Origin: Legionellaceae bacterium
Lineage (GTDB): Bacteria > Pseudomonadota > Gammaproteobacteria > Legionellales > Legionellaceae
Direction of reading: 5' to 3'
DNA: 64,000 nucleotides
NCBI GenBank assembly: GCA_029213075.1
Contig: JARGPO010000052.1
Span: 60,422-124,421 of the forward strand
Shown piece by piece: positions 8,986 to 17,987 of the stretch. The position numbers were made by a program, and so were the translations under genes. How positions within the stretch are numbered: position 1 is the stretch's first letter; the number at the start of each line of letters is the position of its first letter. The notes under the pieces were generated by a model that was not told where the DNA came from, ran no database searches, and was given only the letters and a program-made list of their open reading frames with translations.

Positions 8986-10175
8986 GTAGTCTAAAAACAT
9001 TTAATGCTGTATTAATGATAACAGGAACTTCTGTCGGCACTGGAATACTTGGTTTGCCTATTGTGACGAGCAGTGCTGGGTTTGTACCATCAATTATAGC
9101 TTTTATAATATCGTGGGTATTCATGACAGCGGCGGCTTTGCATATTTTAGAAATTAAGATGCAAGTTCGTGGTAATTATAATTTATCGAGCATGATTAAA
9201 ATCACGATGGGAAAATCAGGGCAAGTGTTTTCATCGCTAATTATCGTCTTACTGTTGTATGCTCTGCTGTGCACATATATGATGGCAGGTTCTGCTTGGT
9301 TAAGGGTTCTTCTCGCAAGCACAATTAAGTTATCTGATTTTTCAATTACTGTAATATTTACTCTTATATTCTCACTAATCTTGTACTGTGGAGAAAGATT
9401 AATCTACAATATTAATAATTTTTTAGCTTTTTGCCTGATGATGGCATTTTTTATGACTATCAGCGTAAGTGTCATGCCTCCAAACTATGATTTTATTAAT
9501 CAAATAAATTACCAGGCAATTTATGCGTCATTTCCACTATTACTAACTACCTTCGGTTTTAGTATTATTGTTCCTGCGGTAACGGAGTATTTAGAATACG
9601 ATAAAAAATCGGCAAAATTTGCAATCCTAGCTGGTGGAATAATAGCCTTAATTGCCTATGTTATCTGGGAGTGGGTGATTCTTGGTCATGTTGCCTTGCA
9701 TGGAAAAAATAGTTTTCAGGAGTTAAAACAGGCAGGTGATAATGGGACCGGGGTTATTCTAGCCTTTGCTGCGAGCGCAAATAGTAGTTTAGTTAATTTG
9801 TCAGGTAGAATTTTTGCAATTTTTGCAGCTATAACATCTTTTATGGGGGTGTCTGTGGCGCTAATTCACTTCCTGGCAGATAATTTAAAACTTGAAGCAA
9901 GAGGGGGTAAGCGATTACTGCTTCTAATAGTTATCTATATTCCACCTTTATTAATTACTAGCATGGTTCCGAATGCATTTGTGCAGGTACTTGGTTTCGC
10001 GGGTATCTTTGTGGCGGTATTGTTGGGGCTGTTTCCTGTACTAATGATATATAATAATTCCCGAAAAAATACGAGCTTAAATAGTTTTGGATATTTCAAA
10101 AAAATATTTTTATTTATAACAGCATTATTTTTTGTTGGGGTAATAATAATAGAAATTCTGAACTTAGCTATTTGA
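8982..10175 (+). CDS. Aromatic amino-acid permease (Mtr/TyrP family)
   Basis: A 397-residue polytopic inner-membrane protein of the hydroxy/aromatic amino-acid permease family (Mtr, TnaB, TyrP; proton symport of Trp or Tyr). The first helix carries the family mark GTSVGTGILGLP at about residues 15-26. About eleven hydrophobic segments follow. The start ATG overlaps the relA stop (ATGA), so translation is probably coupled. Whether it takes up Trp, Tyr or something else cannot be read from the sequence. Intracellular gammaproteobacteria often carry several such permeases, and trpS lies in the same region. Confidence 0.85.
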   Translation: MSSLKTFNAVLMITGTSVGTGILGLPIVTSSAGFVPSIIAFIISWVFMTAAALHILEIKMQVRGNYNLSSMIKITMGKSGQVFSSLIIVLLLYALLCTYMMAGSAWLRVLLASTIKLSDFSITVIFTLIFSLILYCGERLIYNINNFLAFCLMMAFFMTISVSVMPPNYDFINQINYQAIYASFPLLLTTFGFSIIVPAVTEYLEYDKKSAKFAILAGGIIALIAYVIWEWVILGHVALHGKNSFQELKQAGDNGTGVILAFAASANSSLVNLSGRIFAIFAAITSFMGVSVALIHFLADNLKLEARGGKRLLLLIVIYIPPLLITSMVPNAFVQVLGFAGIFVAVLLGLFPVLMIYNNSRKNTSLNSFGYFKKIFLFITALFFVGVIIIEILNLAI

Positions 10176-10205
10176 GTATTTTTGCTTTCTAATTAACAGT
10201 TTTCA

Positions 10206-10234
10206 TTGTTAACTTTGATTAAATATGTTATAAA
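10206..10234 (+). promoter_or_regulatory. Probable rpsB promoter
   Basis: TTGTTA at 10206-10211 and TATAAA at 10229-10234 are separated by 17 bp, a near-consensus sigma-70 promoter. Transcription would begin near 10241 and produce a leader of about 105 nt before rpsB. Confidence 0.6.
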
Positions 10235-10240
10235 TACGTC

Positions 10241-10346
10241 GATTTTAACGACACACACATCTCGTCACATGCGCAAGGGTCCTATTGATACTTATATCAT
10301 TTGGTTGCGAATGGGAGATGTGGAGGCATAACCCGGAGAGTAATTA
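10241..10346 (+). promoter_or_regulatory. Structured 5' leader of rpsB
   Basis: The leader is closed by a perfect 8-bp pairing of CACATCTC (10256-10263) with GAGATGTG (10315-10322), enclosing a G/C-rich internal part. The ribosome site CGGAGAG follows at about 10334. In gammaproteobacteria the rpsB leader is the site where S2 represses rpsB-tsf. That this leader does the same is inference from position and folding. Confidence 0.5.
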
Positions 10347-11075
10347 ATGAAAATTAGTATGAAAGAACTGCTTGAAGCAGGAGCACATTTTGGCCACAGA
10401 ACTAGATTCTGGAATCCTAAAATGGCTGAGTATATTTTTGGTTCTAGAAATAAAATTCACATTATTAACCTAGAAAAAACCATGCCAATGATGAAAGACG
10501 CTATGAATCAAATTAGCAAATTGGCTGGTAACAAAGCAAAAATCCTAATCGTTGGCACAAAAAGAGCAGCTCAAGAGCACGTTCGTGAGCACGCTAAGAG
10601 AGCTGGAATGCCTTATGTAGATCATCGTTGGTTAGGTGGTATGCTTACTAACTACAAAACAGTAAGACAATCAATCTTCCGTTTAAAAGAACTACAAAAA
10701 ATGCGCGATGAAGGCGGATTTGAAAAAATGATCAAGAAAGAAGCTCTTATGCTAACTAGAGAGTTAGAAAAGCTTGAAAGAAGTCTTGGTGGTATTCAAG
10801 ATATGGGCGGCCTTCCTGACGCACTATTTGTAATCGATGTTGGCTTTGAGCATATTGCTATTGAAGAAGCAAGAAAACTAAAAATTCCTGTGTTTGGTAT
10901 CGTTGATACAAACAATGATCCGGATAAAGTTGATTATGTTATTCCAGGCAACGATGACTCTATGCGAGCTATTGATATATATTTACGCTGCTTAGCAGAT
11001 ACAATCATTGACGGTCGTGATAGCAATACTGTTGGTGGCACACCAGCAGAAGGTGCTGAAGTAGCCGAGTCTTAA
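10347..11075 (+). CDS. rpsB: 30S ribosomal protein S2
   Basis: S2 binds the 30S head-body junction and recruits S1. The 242-residue protein shows the full family pattern: [19 protein letters not shown] at the N-terminus, [31 protein letters not shown] and the central [17 protein letters not shown]. Length agrees with E. coli S2 (241). It is the first gene of the conserved rpsB-tsf-pyrH-frr cluster, has its own promoter and structured leader, and is followed by two hairpins that may reduce read-through into tsf. Confidence 0.98.
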   Translation: MKISMKELLEAGAHFGHRTRFWNPKMAEYIFGSRNKIHIINLEKTMPMMKDAMNQISKLAGNKAKILIVGTKRAAQEHVREHAKRAGMPYVDHRWLGGMLTNYKTVRQSIFRLKELQKMRDEGGFEKMIKKEALMLTRELEKLERSLGGIQDMGGLPDALFVIDVGFEHIAIEEARKLKIPVFGIVDTNNDPDKVDYVIPGNDDSMRAIDIYLRCLADTIIDGRDSNTVGGTPAEGAEVAES

Positions 11076-11083
11076 AGTTAGAT

Positions 11084-11180
11084 AAACAACTATTTACGTT
11101 TGTTGACAGTTGTTTCGCATTTTAGAAAGTAAAATATAAATTACTAAGGACCAAATCTAGTCTAGACTTGTCCTTAGTAA
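11084..11180 (+). terminator. Two hairpins between rpsB and tsf (possible attenuator)
   Basis: The first hairpin pairs AAACAACT (11084-11091) with AGTTGTTT (11108-11115). The second is a perfect 11-bp pairing of TTACTAAGGAC (11141-11151) with GTCCTTAGTAA (11170-11180) around an 18-nt loop. Neither is followed by a long U-run, so partial termination or RNA processing is more likely than full stop. The E. coli rpsB-tsf space also holds an attenuating hairpin. Confidence 0.5.
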
Positions 11181-11237
11181 TTAAACTTGATGTCAGCAAA
11201 CCCTAATCTACTTTTAAAAAATTTTGGAGAATTAATT

Positions 11238-12119
11238 ATGTCAATTAGTGCTGCATTAGTAATGCAATTACGCGAACGTACAGGCGCAGGTATGATGGAA
11301 TGCAAAAAATTCCTAGTTGCGACCGATGGTGATATTGAGCAAGCAATTACTGATATGCGTAAAGCAGGTCAAGCAAAGGCTGATAAAAAAGCTAGCAGAG
11401 TAGCAGCTGAAGGTGTGATTGTAATTGCTAGATCTGACGATGGTAAACGCGTTGTGATGCTAGAAATTAATAGTGAGACAGACTTTGTTGCACGTGATGA
11501 TAACTTCACGCAATTTGCGAATAATGCGGTTTCTACAGCATTGTTAACAAAATCTGAGACAATTGAAGCATTGTCAAACGCTACTATTTCTGGGTCTGAC
11601 ATTACTGTTGAGCAAGCTCGACAAGAATTAATAGCTAAAATTGGCGAAAACATTAAATTACGTCGCTTAGAAATTCTAGAAAGCGAAGGCGTGACCGGAT
11701 ATTATATTCATAGTAATAGAATTGGTGTTTTAGTTTCCTTGAAAACTGGTGATGAGTCTTTGGCAAAAGATTTGGCTATGCACATTGCAGCTAGCCGACC
11801 ATTGGTTGTTAACCGTGAAGACGTGTCAGCTGATGCAATTGCTAATGAAAGAGACATTTTTACAGCACAAGCACAAGAAAGCAACAAGCCTAAAGAAATC
11901 ATTGAAAAAATGGTAGATGGTCGGATAAGTAAGTTTGTTGATGAAGTTAGTCTTTGTGGTCAATCCTTTGTTAAAGATCCTAGCATGAAAGTAGGCCAGT
12001 TATTGAAGCAGAAAAATGCTGAAGTAGCTTCATTCACAAGATTTGAAGTTGGTGAAGGAATTGAGAAAAAAGAAGATAACTTCGTAGAAGAAGTAATGGC
12101 ACAAGTGCGTGAAAAATAA
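11238..12119 (+). CDS. tsf: Elongation factor Ts
   Basis: EF-Ts exchanges GDP on EF-Tu. The 293-residue protein begins at the ATG at 11238, preceded by GGAGAATT. Codons further upstream in frame (from 11187) fall in the intergenic hairpin region and are not family sequence. The N-terminal UBA-like part ([20 protein letters not shown]) and the core motif [12 protein letters not shown] are clear, and the length is close to E. coli EF-Ts (283). Its place in rpsB-tsf-pyrH-frr is the usual one. Confidence 0.97.
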   Translation: MSISAALVMQLRERTGAGMMECKKFLVATDGDIEQAITDMRKAGQAKADKKASRVAAEGVIVIARSDDGKRVVMLEINSETDFVARDDNFTQFANNAVSTALLTKSETIEALSNATISGSDITVEQARQELIAKIGENIKLRRLEILESEGVTGYYIHSNRIGVLVSLKTGDESLAKDLAMHIAASRPLVVNREDVSADAIANERDIFTAQAQESNKPKEIIEKMVDGRISKFVDEVSLCGQSFVKDPSMKVGQLLKQKNAEVASFTRFEVGEGIEKKEDNFVEEVMAQVREK

Positions 12120-12121
12120 CC

Positions 12122-12856
12122 ATGAAAAATCAGCCAACATTACGTTATAAACGAATATTACTTAAATGTAGTGGCGAAGCTCTGATGGGGCAATCTCAAT
12201 TTGGGATTGACCCATCGGTCTTAGATAAAATAGCTGCGGATATCTCTGAACTAATTGCGATGGGTGTTGAAGTCGGTCTTGTGATTGGTGGTGGAAATTT
12301 ATTTCGAGGCAAGAAGTTGTCCGAGGCCGGCCTTGGTAGGGTAACTGGCGATCATATGGGCATGTTGGCAACAGTTATGAATGCCTTAGCTCTTCGTGAT
12401 GCGCTTGAGAGAATAGACCTGCCAGCGCGAATTATGTCGGCTATTCCCATGATTGGTGTTGTTGACTCCTATCATCGTCGTAAAGCAATAACACACCTAC
12501 AGAATGGTCAGGTTGTTATTTTTGCAGCGGGGACTGGTAATCCATTTTTTACAACAGATACAGCAGCCTGTTTGCGAGCGATAGAAGTAGATGCGGATAT
12601 AGTTCTAAAGGCTACTAAAGTTGATGGAATATATTCAGCTGATCCTGTTAAAGACCCAAATGCCGTTCGGTATGAATATTTAACTTATAATGAGATCTTA
12701 ACTAAAGGTCTGGCTGTTATGGATGCTACCGCCATTTGTTTATGCCAGGAACAAAATATGCCGTTGCAAGTATTTGATTTAAACGCACCACAAGCATTAA
12801 GAAAAATTGTTACTGGTGAAAAAGTTGGAACTGTTGTAGGAGAAAGTCATGATTGA
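12122..12856 (+). CDS. pyrH: UMP kinase
   Basis: PyrH phosphorylates UMP to UDP and is the bacterial hexameric enzyme of the amino-acid-kinase fold. The 244-residue protein has the ATP/UMP-binding block [13 protein letters not shown] near the start, [28 protein letters not shown], and the UMP-binding [15 protein letters not shown]. It starts 2 bp after tsf and overlaps frr by 8 bp, so translation is probably coupled. Length and motifs match E. coli PyrH (241). Confidence 0.97.
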   Translation: MKNQPTLRYKRILLKCSGEALMGQSQFGIDPSVLDKIAADISELIAMGVEVGLVIGGGNLFRGKKLSEAGLGRVTGDHMGMLATVMNALALRDALERIDLPARIMSAIPMIGVVDSYHRRKAITHLQNGQVVIFAAGTGNPFFTTDTAACLRAIEVDADIVLKATKVDGIYSADPVKDPNAVRYEYLTYNEILTKGLAVMDATAICLCQEQNMPLQVFDLNAPQALRKIVTGEKVGTVVGESHD

Positions 12857-13397
12857 AACTATTAAACTTGATACAGAAAAAAGGATGCAAAAGGCAGTTG
12901 ATTCTCTGCAACATGAGATGACTAAGATTAGAACAGGAAGAGCGAACGCAAGTTTACTAGATCATGTTCAAGTTGAGTATTATGGTAATTTAACGCCACT
13001 TAATCAAGTTGCGAGCGTGAATGCTAGTGATTCAAGAACACTTCTTGTTACACCATTTGAGAAAACAATGGTGGCTGCTGTTGAAAAATCTATCTTGAAT
13101 TCAGATTTGGGATTAAATCCTTCTAGCGCGGGAGTTGCAATTAGAGTTCCTATGCCTGCTTTGACAGAAGAAAGACGAAAAGAAATGATTAAAGTTGTTC
13201 GTGCTGAGGCAGAACAAGGCCGAATCTCAGTTCGAAATATTCGTCGTGATGCTAATAATCAATTGAAAGATGAAAAGTCAATTTCAGAAGATGATGAGCG
13301 CAGAGGCGCGGATATGATCCAAAAAACTACAGATAAGTATATTGCTGAAATAGACTCTCTACTAGCTCATAAAGAAAAAGATCTTTTAGAAATATAG
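12849..13397 (+). CDS. frr: Ribosome recycling factor
   Basis: RRF splits the post-termination ribosome with EF-G. The 182-residue protein is three residues shorter than E. coli RRF and shows [21 protein letters not shown] near residue 27, [19 protein letters not shown] sequence in the middle, and RRDANNQLK in the C-terminal helix. It overlaps pyrH by 8 bp and closes the four-gene translation cluster. A hairpin lies 34 bp after its stop. Confidence 0.97.
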   Translation: MIETIKLDTEKRMQKAVDSLQHEMTKIRTGRANASLLDHVQVEYYGNLTPLNQVASVNASDSRTLLVTPFEKTMVAAVEKSILNSDLGLNPSSAGVAIRVPMPALTEERRKEMIKVVRAEAEQGRISVRNIRRDANNQLKDEKSISEDDERRGADMIQKTTDKYIAEIDSLLAHKEKDLLEI

Positions 13398-13703
13398 GGT
13401 GAGTTCACAATTGGTCCCCGGATCCTACGTGCCTCGGCTTGTCCGAGGCATCCAGGTAAATTCTCAATCAAGTACAAATTTCTTCTTATAAATCATCCTA
13501 AACAGGATTCATTTTCTAAATTTAACTAAAAATGAATTACCTTCGGACAATTTATTAGATATGAGTCTTTAGCTTCGAATCTTAATTTTTTCCTTTCTTT
13601 TCGTTGCGGAAACCTATAAACTTTATGTTCGATAAAAGATTATGTTGCGCTTATATTGACGCCATGCTATTATGTGTGCAACATATGAACACTTGGTTGC
13701 TAC
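13398..13703. other. 306-bp intergenic region with a hairpin repeat
   Basis: Between frr and the next ORF there is no convincing gene. The left part holds the strong hairpin listed separately and a flanking CCCCGGATCCTACG. The right part is A/T-rich and should contain the promoter of the next gene, but I could not choose a confident -35/-10 pair. Confidence 0.6.
13429..13450 (+). repeat. Hairpin of a REP-like repeat after frr
   Basis: GCCTCGG (13431-13437) pairs perfectly with CCGAGGC (13443-13449) around CTTGT. Read on the minus strand the core GATGCCTCGGACAAGC followed by ...ACGTAG resembles the repeats at 18723 and 18826, which suggests a dispersed repeat family. No U-run follows, so termination of the frr transcript is possible but Rho-independent function is unproven. 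Confidence 0.55.
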
Positions 13704-14537
13704 ATGAGTATATCTAAGACTGAATCAAATAATAAAGTTGTATTGGTAGGGGATACAAATTTACAAACATTATTGTTCGCATCAAATATCAACACGAAAA
13801 AAAAGTTAAAAAAATTGGGCGATCAAACGCTTATCTCTGCTATCATAAATGACGAGCGTTTCTATGTGCGTTTAAAAGATGAACTTAAAAACGCGCATAA
13901 GATCTGTATAGTACTTAGTAGTGCAAAAACAATAACTGATCTTGAATATTTTCTCAATATTTTAAAAGATATTAAACCAGAAAAATGTCAAATAAAGGTA
14001 GTAGTTAAACGAGAATCTATAAGTCAAACTTTGTCAAGTGATTTGCAATTATACTGTCAAGAACATAATATTGAATTTTCAGAAAGTACTAGATATAACA
14101 TTGACAAAATTATGCAATGTCTTTTAGTTCTAAATCCAGAGGTAGTATGTAATGAAGCAATCACTGAACTTAAAAAGATATTAATACCTAGCTCTGAACC
14201 TGAAAAGATTAATAATTCTTTACAAGCAATTATTGATTATCTTGAGACTGTCAGGAACACTCGGTCAGTTACACAGGAACAATTTCAAAGTCACTGGGAA
14301 AAAGGCGCGGGAAAACAGCATTTACAAGAACTTCAATGGTCTGGTAGCTCAATATACAACACAGTAAGGAATATCATATATAGTATCTTATTTTGTTTAA
14401 GCACAGAAAAGCATGCGGATAATTTTCATAAAAGAGGGGATGAAAACTTGTTTTTTGCCGATGGTGTAAAACAAAAAGCCGAGGTTGCTATAAATTTATC
14501 TAGGTGTGAATGTACTGAAGTAAAGCTTGGGGTTTAA
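13704..14537 (+). CDS. Hypothetical protein (277 aa)
   Basis: A 277-residue, Lys-rich soluble-looking protein that I do not recognise. It has no signal peptide. The N-terminal half alternates short hydrophobic strands and charged helices (KVVLVGDTN, KICIVLSSAKTIT, QIKVVVKRES), which suggests an alpha/beta fold. The second half is more helical, with one hydrophobic stretch around residues 223-235 (NIIYSILFCLS) too short to be a sure membrane span. It lies alone between frr and a convergent methyltransferase-fold gene and overlaps that gene's end by 4 bp. A lineage-specific or host-interaction role is possible but unsupported. Confidence 0.55.
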   Translation: MSISKTESNNKVVLVGDTNLQTLLFASNINTKKKLKKLGDQTLISAIINDERFYVRLKDELKNAHKICIVLSSAKTITDLEYFLNILKDIKPEKCQIKVVVKRESISQTLSSDLQLYCQEHNIEFSESTRYNIDKIMQCLLVLNPEVVCNEAITELKKILIPSSEPEKINNSLQAIIDYLETVRNTRSVTQEQFQSHWEKGAGKQHLQELQWSGSSIYNTVRNIIYSILFCLSTEKHADNFHKRGDENLFFADGVKQKAEVAINLSRCECTEVKLGV

Positions 14538-15265
14538 ATTTCTGCTATATAGCCAAATTTAGCATCCCATATTAATTTTCTAACTTCTTTGCTTTGATTA
14601 AATAAATTTATTAAATAATTGACTGTTCCACTATTACTAGCAATTACCACCATGTTGGCTGTTTTTTTAACGGGAATACAAACAATTCGTTTGTTAAATA
14701 AATTATTTAATATTTCAATAATTGGCAAGTAATCTTGTTGATTGGCAAGGTTTATGGCTAGTATGCTATCAGGTAGTAGCATTTTCTTACATGATATGAA
14801 AAAATCAATGTTTTTACAGGCAGGTGGAAATCCAGACTCATCATGAATATCAATAATTAGATGCTTATACTTATTAGTGCATTGTTGAACAAATAAATAT
14901 GCGTCTTGTTCAATTACTTCAATATTTTTCACCTCACCTAGCATAAAATATTTTTTAGCAATTTCAATTATTTCATTATTTGACTCTACAGCAGTGAGCT
15001 TTATATCGTTCCAATTAATGAAATGTGCCAACCCACCACCGCCTAAACCCAACAAACAAGTATTTGTACTCATTTGGCGTAGCGTAAAAGTAAGAGCTTG
15101 TAGATATAATAACTCAGGTTTTGAGGGTTTGCGCCTATTAATTAGAGTTTGGATTGTGTTGCTACCCAGAGTTAACCAACGATAAGTGAGGTTTTGATAT
15201 ACACAAGCACCATTTTGTGATTGATATATTTTATTGCCAAGTAGCGTTTTCCAAAATTTTTTCAT
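14534..15265 (-). CDS. Spermidine-synthase-fold methyltransferase-like protein
   Basis: A 243-residue protein of the spermidine synthase / SAM-methyltransferase fold. The nucleotide-binding loop is LGLGGGGLAHFI (residues 72-83), followed by an acidic strand end at E94 (LTAVESNNEIIEIAKKYF) and a later DAYLFVQQ and LIIDIHDES. True aminopropyltransferases have GGGDG with an essential Asp; here the position reads GGGLA, so putrescine aminopropylation is doubtful. The ATG at 15265 was preferred over a TTG 57 bases upstream because the added residues are not family-like. It is divergent from ornithine cyclodeaminase, so an arginine/polyamine link is tempting but only inferred. Confidence 0.6.
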   Translation of the reverse strand: MKKFWKTLLGNKIYQSQNGACVYQNLTYRWLTLGSNTIQTLINRRKPSKPELLYLQALTFTLRQMSTNTCLLGLGGGGLAHFINWNDIKLTAVESNNEIIEIAKKYFMLGEVKNIEVIEQDAYLFVQQCTNKYKHLIIDIHDESGFPPACKNIDFFISCKKMLLPDSILAINLANQQDYLPIIEILNNLFNKRIVCIPVKKTANMVVIASNSGTVNYLINLFNQSKEVRKLIWDAKFGYIAEI

Positions 15266-15378
15266 TGTATTATTGTCTGGATTAGGGTATTTAATTACAA
15301 AGGATAATAAGAAGTATAGCAAGCGACTACCCTTGTCGTTAAGCTATATATTATATTACTGATTGAAAGGATGCAGAC

Positions 15379-16425
15379 ATGATATTACTCGAATCGAAAG
15401 ATATAAATGCGATAATTAATAAAGTAGGGCTTAATAATTTTTATTTGCAGCTCATAGATAGGCTTATTGAAGACTTTAAAGACTGGCATCTTTTTCAAAA
15501 ATGCAATCGTCATGCCATGTATGTTGATGGTGGTGTTATAGAATTAATGCCAACATGCAATGATAAGTATTATAGTTTTAAATATGTTAATGGTCATCCG
15601 CTAAATCCAGAAAAAGGTAAGTTAAATATAATATCTATAGGAATGCTTTCAGATGTAAAAACTGGTTATCCACTTATGTTAGCTAGTATGAATATACTAA
15701 CAGCAATTAGAACGGCTGCAGTTTCAGCTTTAGCATCTAAATATCTTGCGAGAAAATCGTCTAAGAAAGTTGCAATAATTGGTTGTGGAGCGCAAAGTGA
15801 ATTCCAGATTTTGGCCCATCACGCTATTTTTAATTTGGATGAAGTTCGTTGTTTTGATAAATCTACAAGTGCAATGCAAAGATTTAATAAAAATTTGCAG
15901 TCAGAGACATTTAAAGTAATAAACTCTAGTAGTTCTGAGGAAGCTATAACTGGCGCCGATATAATTATTACGGCCACATCTATGCAAGGCAAGCATAACG
16001 TTCTTAAGCTGAAAGATATTTCTCCTGGACAGCATATTTCTGCAGTTGGAGGAGATTCACCAGGAAAGACAGAGCTTGATCCTGAGATATTAAAACATAC
16101 AAAAGTTGTGGTTGAACATTTCCCACAGACAAAAGAAGAAGGAGAGATTCAAAATCTAGATTCTACTGATGACATTATTGAATTGTGGGAGATAATTAGT
16201 GATGAGAAGCGTTGCCGAGTAAATGAAGATGATATTACAGTATTTGATGCAGTTGGTTTTGCAATAGAGGATTTCAGCGTGTTGAAATTATGTTATGATT
16301 TGGCAGCAGAGTTTAAGTCTGGAAAAGAAATAGACTTTGTGCCATCCTTATTAGAGGATTGTAAAGATTTGTATGGATTATTTTTAAGAGATCAAAATGA
16401 AAAATCTGCAGAAACGTGTGATTAA
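15379..16425 (+). CDS. ocd: Ornithine cyclodeaminase
   Basis: Converts L-ornithine to L-proline and ammonia with bound NAD+. The 348-residue protein has the substrate-side Arg in ILTAIRTAAVSALASKYL, the dinucleotide loop IIGCGAQSEFQILAHHAIF, and the family hallmark AVGGDSPGKTELDPEIL with the catalytic Asp at D226. This last motif separates true ornithine cyclodeaminases from the related alanine dehydrogenases and mu-crystallins. It overlaps the arginase gene by 29 bp, so arginine would flow to ornithine and then proline with release of urea and ammonia. Confidence 0.93.
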   Translation: MILLESKDINAIINKVGLNNFYLQLIDRLIEDFKDWHLFQKCNRHAMYVDGGVIELMPTCNDKYYSFKYVNGHPLNPEKGKLNIISIGMLSDVKTGYPLMLASMNILTAIRTAAVSALASKYLARKSSKKVAIIGCGAQSEFQILAHHAIFNLDEVRCFDKSTSAMQRFNKNLQSETFKVINSSSSEEAITGADIIITATSMQGKHNVLKLKDISPGQHISAVGGDSPGKTELDPEILKHTKVVVEHFPQTKEEGEIQNLDSTDDIIELWEIISDEKRCRVNEDDITVFDAVGFAIEDFSVLKLCYDLAAEFKSGKEIDFVPSLLEDCKDLYGLFLRDQNEKSAETCD

Positions 16426-17281
16426 CCTAGTTGGTTATGCCTCAGGAATAGCAGCGAATAATATCGACTGTTCCTTAGGTCCATGGTATTTTTATTACCA
16501 CCAGCATCTATTTCAAAACTTAGATTTGGATGTTGAATGGAAGACCATAGTTGAGGCAACATCTGTTGGCAGGGGCATGGATGTCATGCCATTAGTTATC
16601 GAAATAGTTACAAAGTTAGGTAATGCCGTTCTACCTCTAGCAAAAAGTGCTGAGCCATTTTGTGTGATAGGCGGCGATCATTCTTCGGCAATTGGAACAT
16701 GGAGTGCAGTTGCTCATGCTAATCGTTCTAAGGGGGACATTGGTCTTGTTTGGATAGATGCGCATATGGATTGCCACACGCCACATACTTCCGAGACAAA
16801 AAATATACATGGTATGCCGCTTGCCCATTTACTGGGTGAAGGGAGCACTGAGTTTATTAATCTTTTTGAAGAAATTCCAGCTTTAAAACCTGAAAATGTT
16901 TGTTTAGTAGGGATTCGTAGTTATGAGTCTGGAGAACAAAAAACACTTGAGAAGTTGGGTGTTAATGTTTTTTACATGGATGACGTTAAAAAGCATGGAG
17001 TTACCAATGTTCTTGCTAAGGCTTATTCGTTAGTAAGCAAGTCAACTTGTGGCGTGGGCATAAGTTTAGATTTAGATGGAATCGATCCATCTGATGCACC
17101 TGGGGTTGGTTGTCCTGAGCCAGGGGGAATAGATGGATTGGAGCTTGTGCAAGGATTAAAGGCAATGGTATCTGATGTTGATATTTTAGGTATGGAAATT
17201 GTTGAGTATAATCCTATTGAAGATATTAATGGAAAAACTGTAAAGCTTGCATTGGAGTTGTTTAATGCAGTTTATGGATAG
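16397..17281 (+). CDS. rocF: Arginase
   Basis: Hydrolyses arginine to ornithine and urea. The 294-residue ureohydrolase shows all six dimanganese ligands: H95 (GGDHS), D121, H123 and D125 (DAHMDCH), D225 and D227 (SLDLDGIDPSDAPG). The HGMPLAHLLGEG loop and the GVGCPEPGG C-terminal patch favour arginase over agmatinase, and the product matches the overlapping ornithine cyclodeaminase gene. Where arginases usually have DAHxDxN the third position is His (DAHMDCH), a small departure. The ATG sits inside ocd behind AAGAGAT, which implies coupled translation. Confidence 0.9.
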   Translation: MKNLQKRVINLVGYASGIAANNIDCSLGPWYFYYHQHLFQNLDLDVEWKTIVEATSVGRGMDVMPLVIEIVTKLGNAVLPLAKSAEPFCVIGGDHSSAIGTWSAVAHANRSKGDIGLVWIDAHMDCHTPHTSETKNIHGMPLAHLLGEGSTEFINLFEEIPALKPENVCLVGIRSYESGEQKTLEKLGVNVFYMDDVKKHGVTNVLAKAYSLVSKSTCGVGISLDLDGIDPSDAPGVGCPEPGGIDGLELVQGLKAMVSDVDILGMEIVEYNPIEDINGKTVKLALELFNAVYG

Positions 17282-17987
17282 TATCTTAGCAACAAATCGA
17301 GACTGGCATATTATATTAGAAAAAGCATTGAAATGTATGGATAAAGATTATATTAAAGAGTTAGATGCGAATACCGATTGGTTGCCAAAAACGTCTTTAA
17401 TATTAAAAGCTTTTAGCCAGCCATTATCTAGCACTAAATATATTTTATTAGGTGAGTCCCCGTATCCTAGAGCTCAGTCTGCTAATGGTTATGCATTTTG
17501 GGACAATTCAATAGATTCAATATGGAGTGATACTGGATTAAGTAAGAGCGTCAATCGCGCAACGTCTTTAAGAAATATTATAAAAATGTTATTGCTGGCA
17601 AGGGGTGATTTGACTGATGATTTATCTCAGCCAGCGATTGCGAGTCTTGATAAAAAATTATATATACAGACAGTTTCTGAGTTTTTTAATGTAATGTTAG
17701 ATCATGGATTTTTACTTTTGAACGCATCAATGATTTATAGTGAAGGGCGGGTTTTGTATCATGCAAAGAAATGGCGACCTTTTATAGATAGTGTATTTAG
17801 TCAAATATTTGCATATAATCCGGATATTAAAGTTATATTACTTGGTAGGGTGTCAAAAAACTTTTCATCAATTGAATTTTCAGATAAATTACATGCTGAA
17901 CATCCATATAATCTTAGTTTTATAACTAATCCGGAAATTATTAATTTTTTTAAGCCTTTCGATCTTATGGGAGTAAACAATGGCTAA
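17265..17987 (+). CDS. Uracil-DNA-glycosylase-fold protein, atypical
   Basis: A 240-residue protein with the two signature regions of the uracil-DNA glycosylase superfamily in changed form. GESPYPRAQSANGYAFWD at residues 63-80 stands where UNG has GQDPYH...GLAFS, and AEHPYNLSF at 211-219 stands where UNG has HPSPLS. The usual catalytic Asp of GQDPYH is replaced by Ser, and H213 is kept. It could excise a different lesion or have lost catalysis. The ATG at 17265 was chosen because GGAG lies 7 bases upstream. It overlaps both arginase (17 bp) and ubiG (8 bp), so it belongs to that operon. Confidence 0.7.
   Translation: MQFMDSILATNRDWHIILEKALKCMDKDYIKELDANTDWLPKTSLILKAFSQPLSSTKYILLGESPYPRAQSANGYAFWDNSIDSIWSDTGLSKSVNRATSLRNIIKMLLLARGDLTDDLSQPAIASLDKKLYIQTVSEFFNVMLDHGFLLLNASMIYSEGRVLYHAKKWRPFIDSVFSQIFAYNPDIKVILLGRVSKNFSSIEFSDKLHAEHPYNLSFITNPEIINFFKPFDLMGVNNG

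Noticed and set aside
10193..10212. TTAACA/TGTTAA hairpin as terminator of the permease gene
   Set aside because: A 6-bp stem without a U-run that overlaps the -35 box of rpsB is more likely chance.
11103..11135. TTGACA/TAAAAT as a tsf promoter
   Set aside because: The spacer is 21 bp, too long, and the TTGACA lies within the loop and arm of a hairpin.
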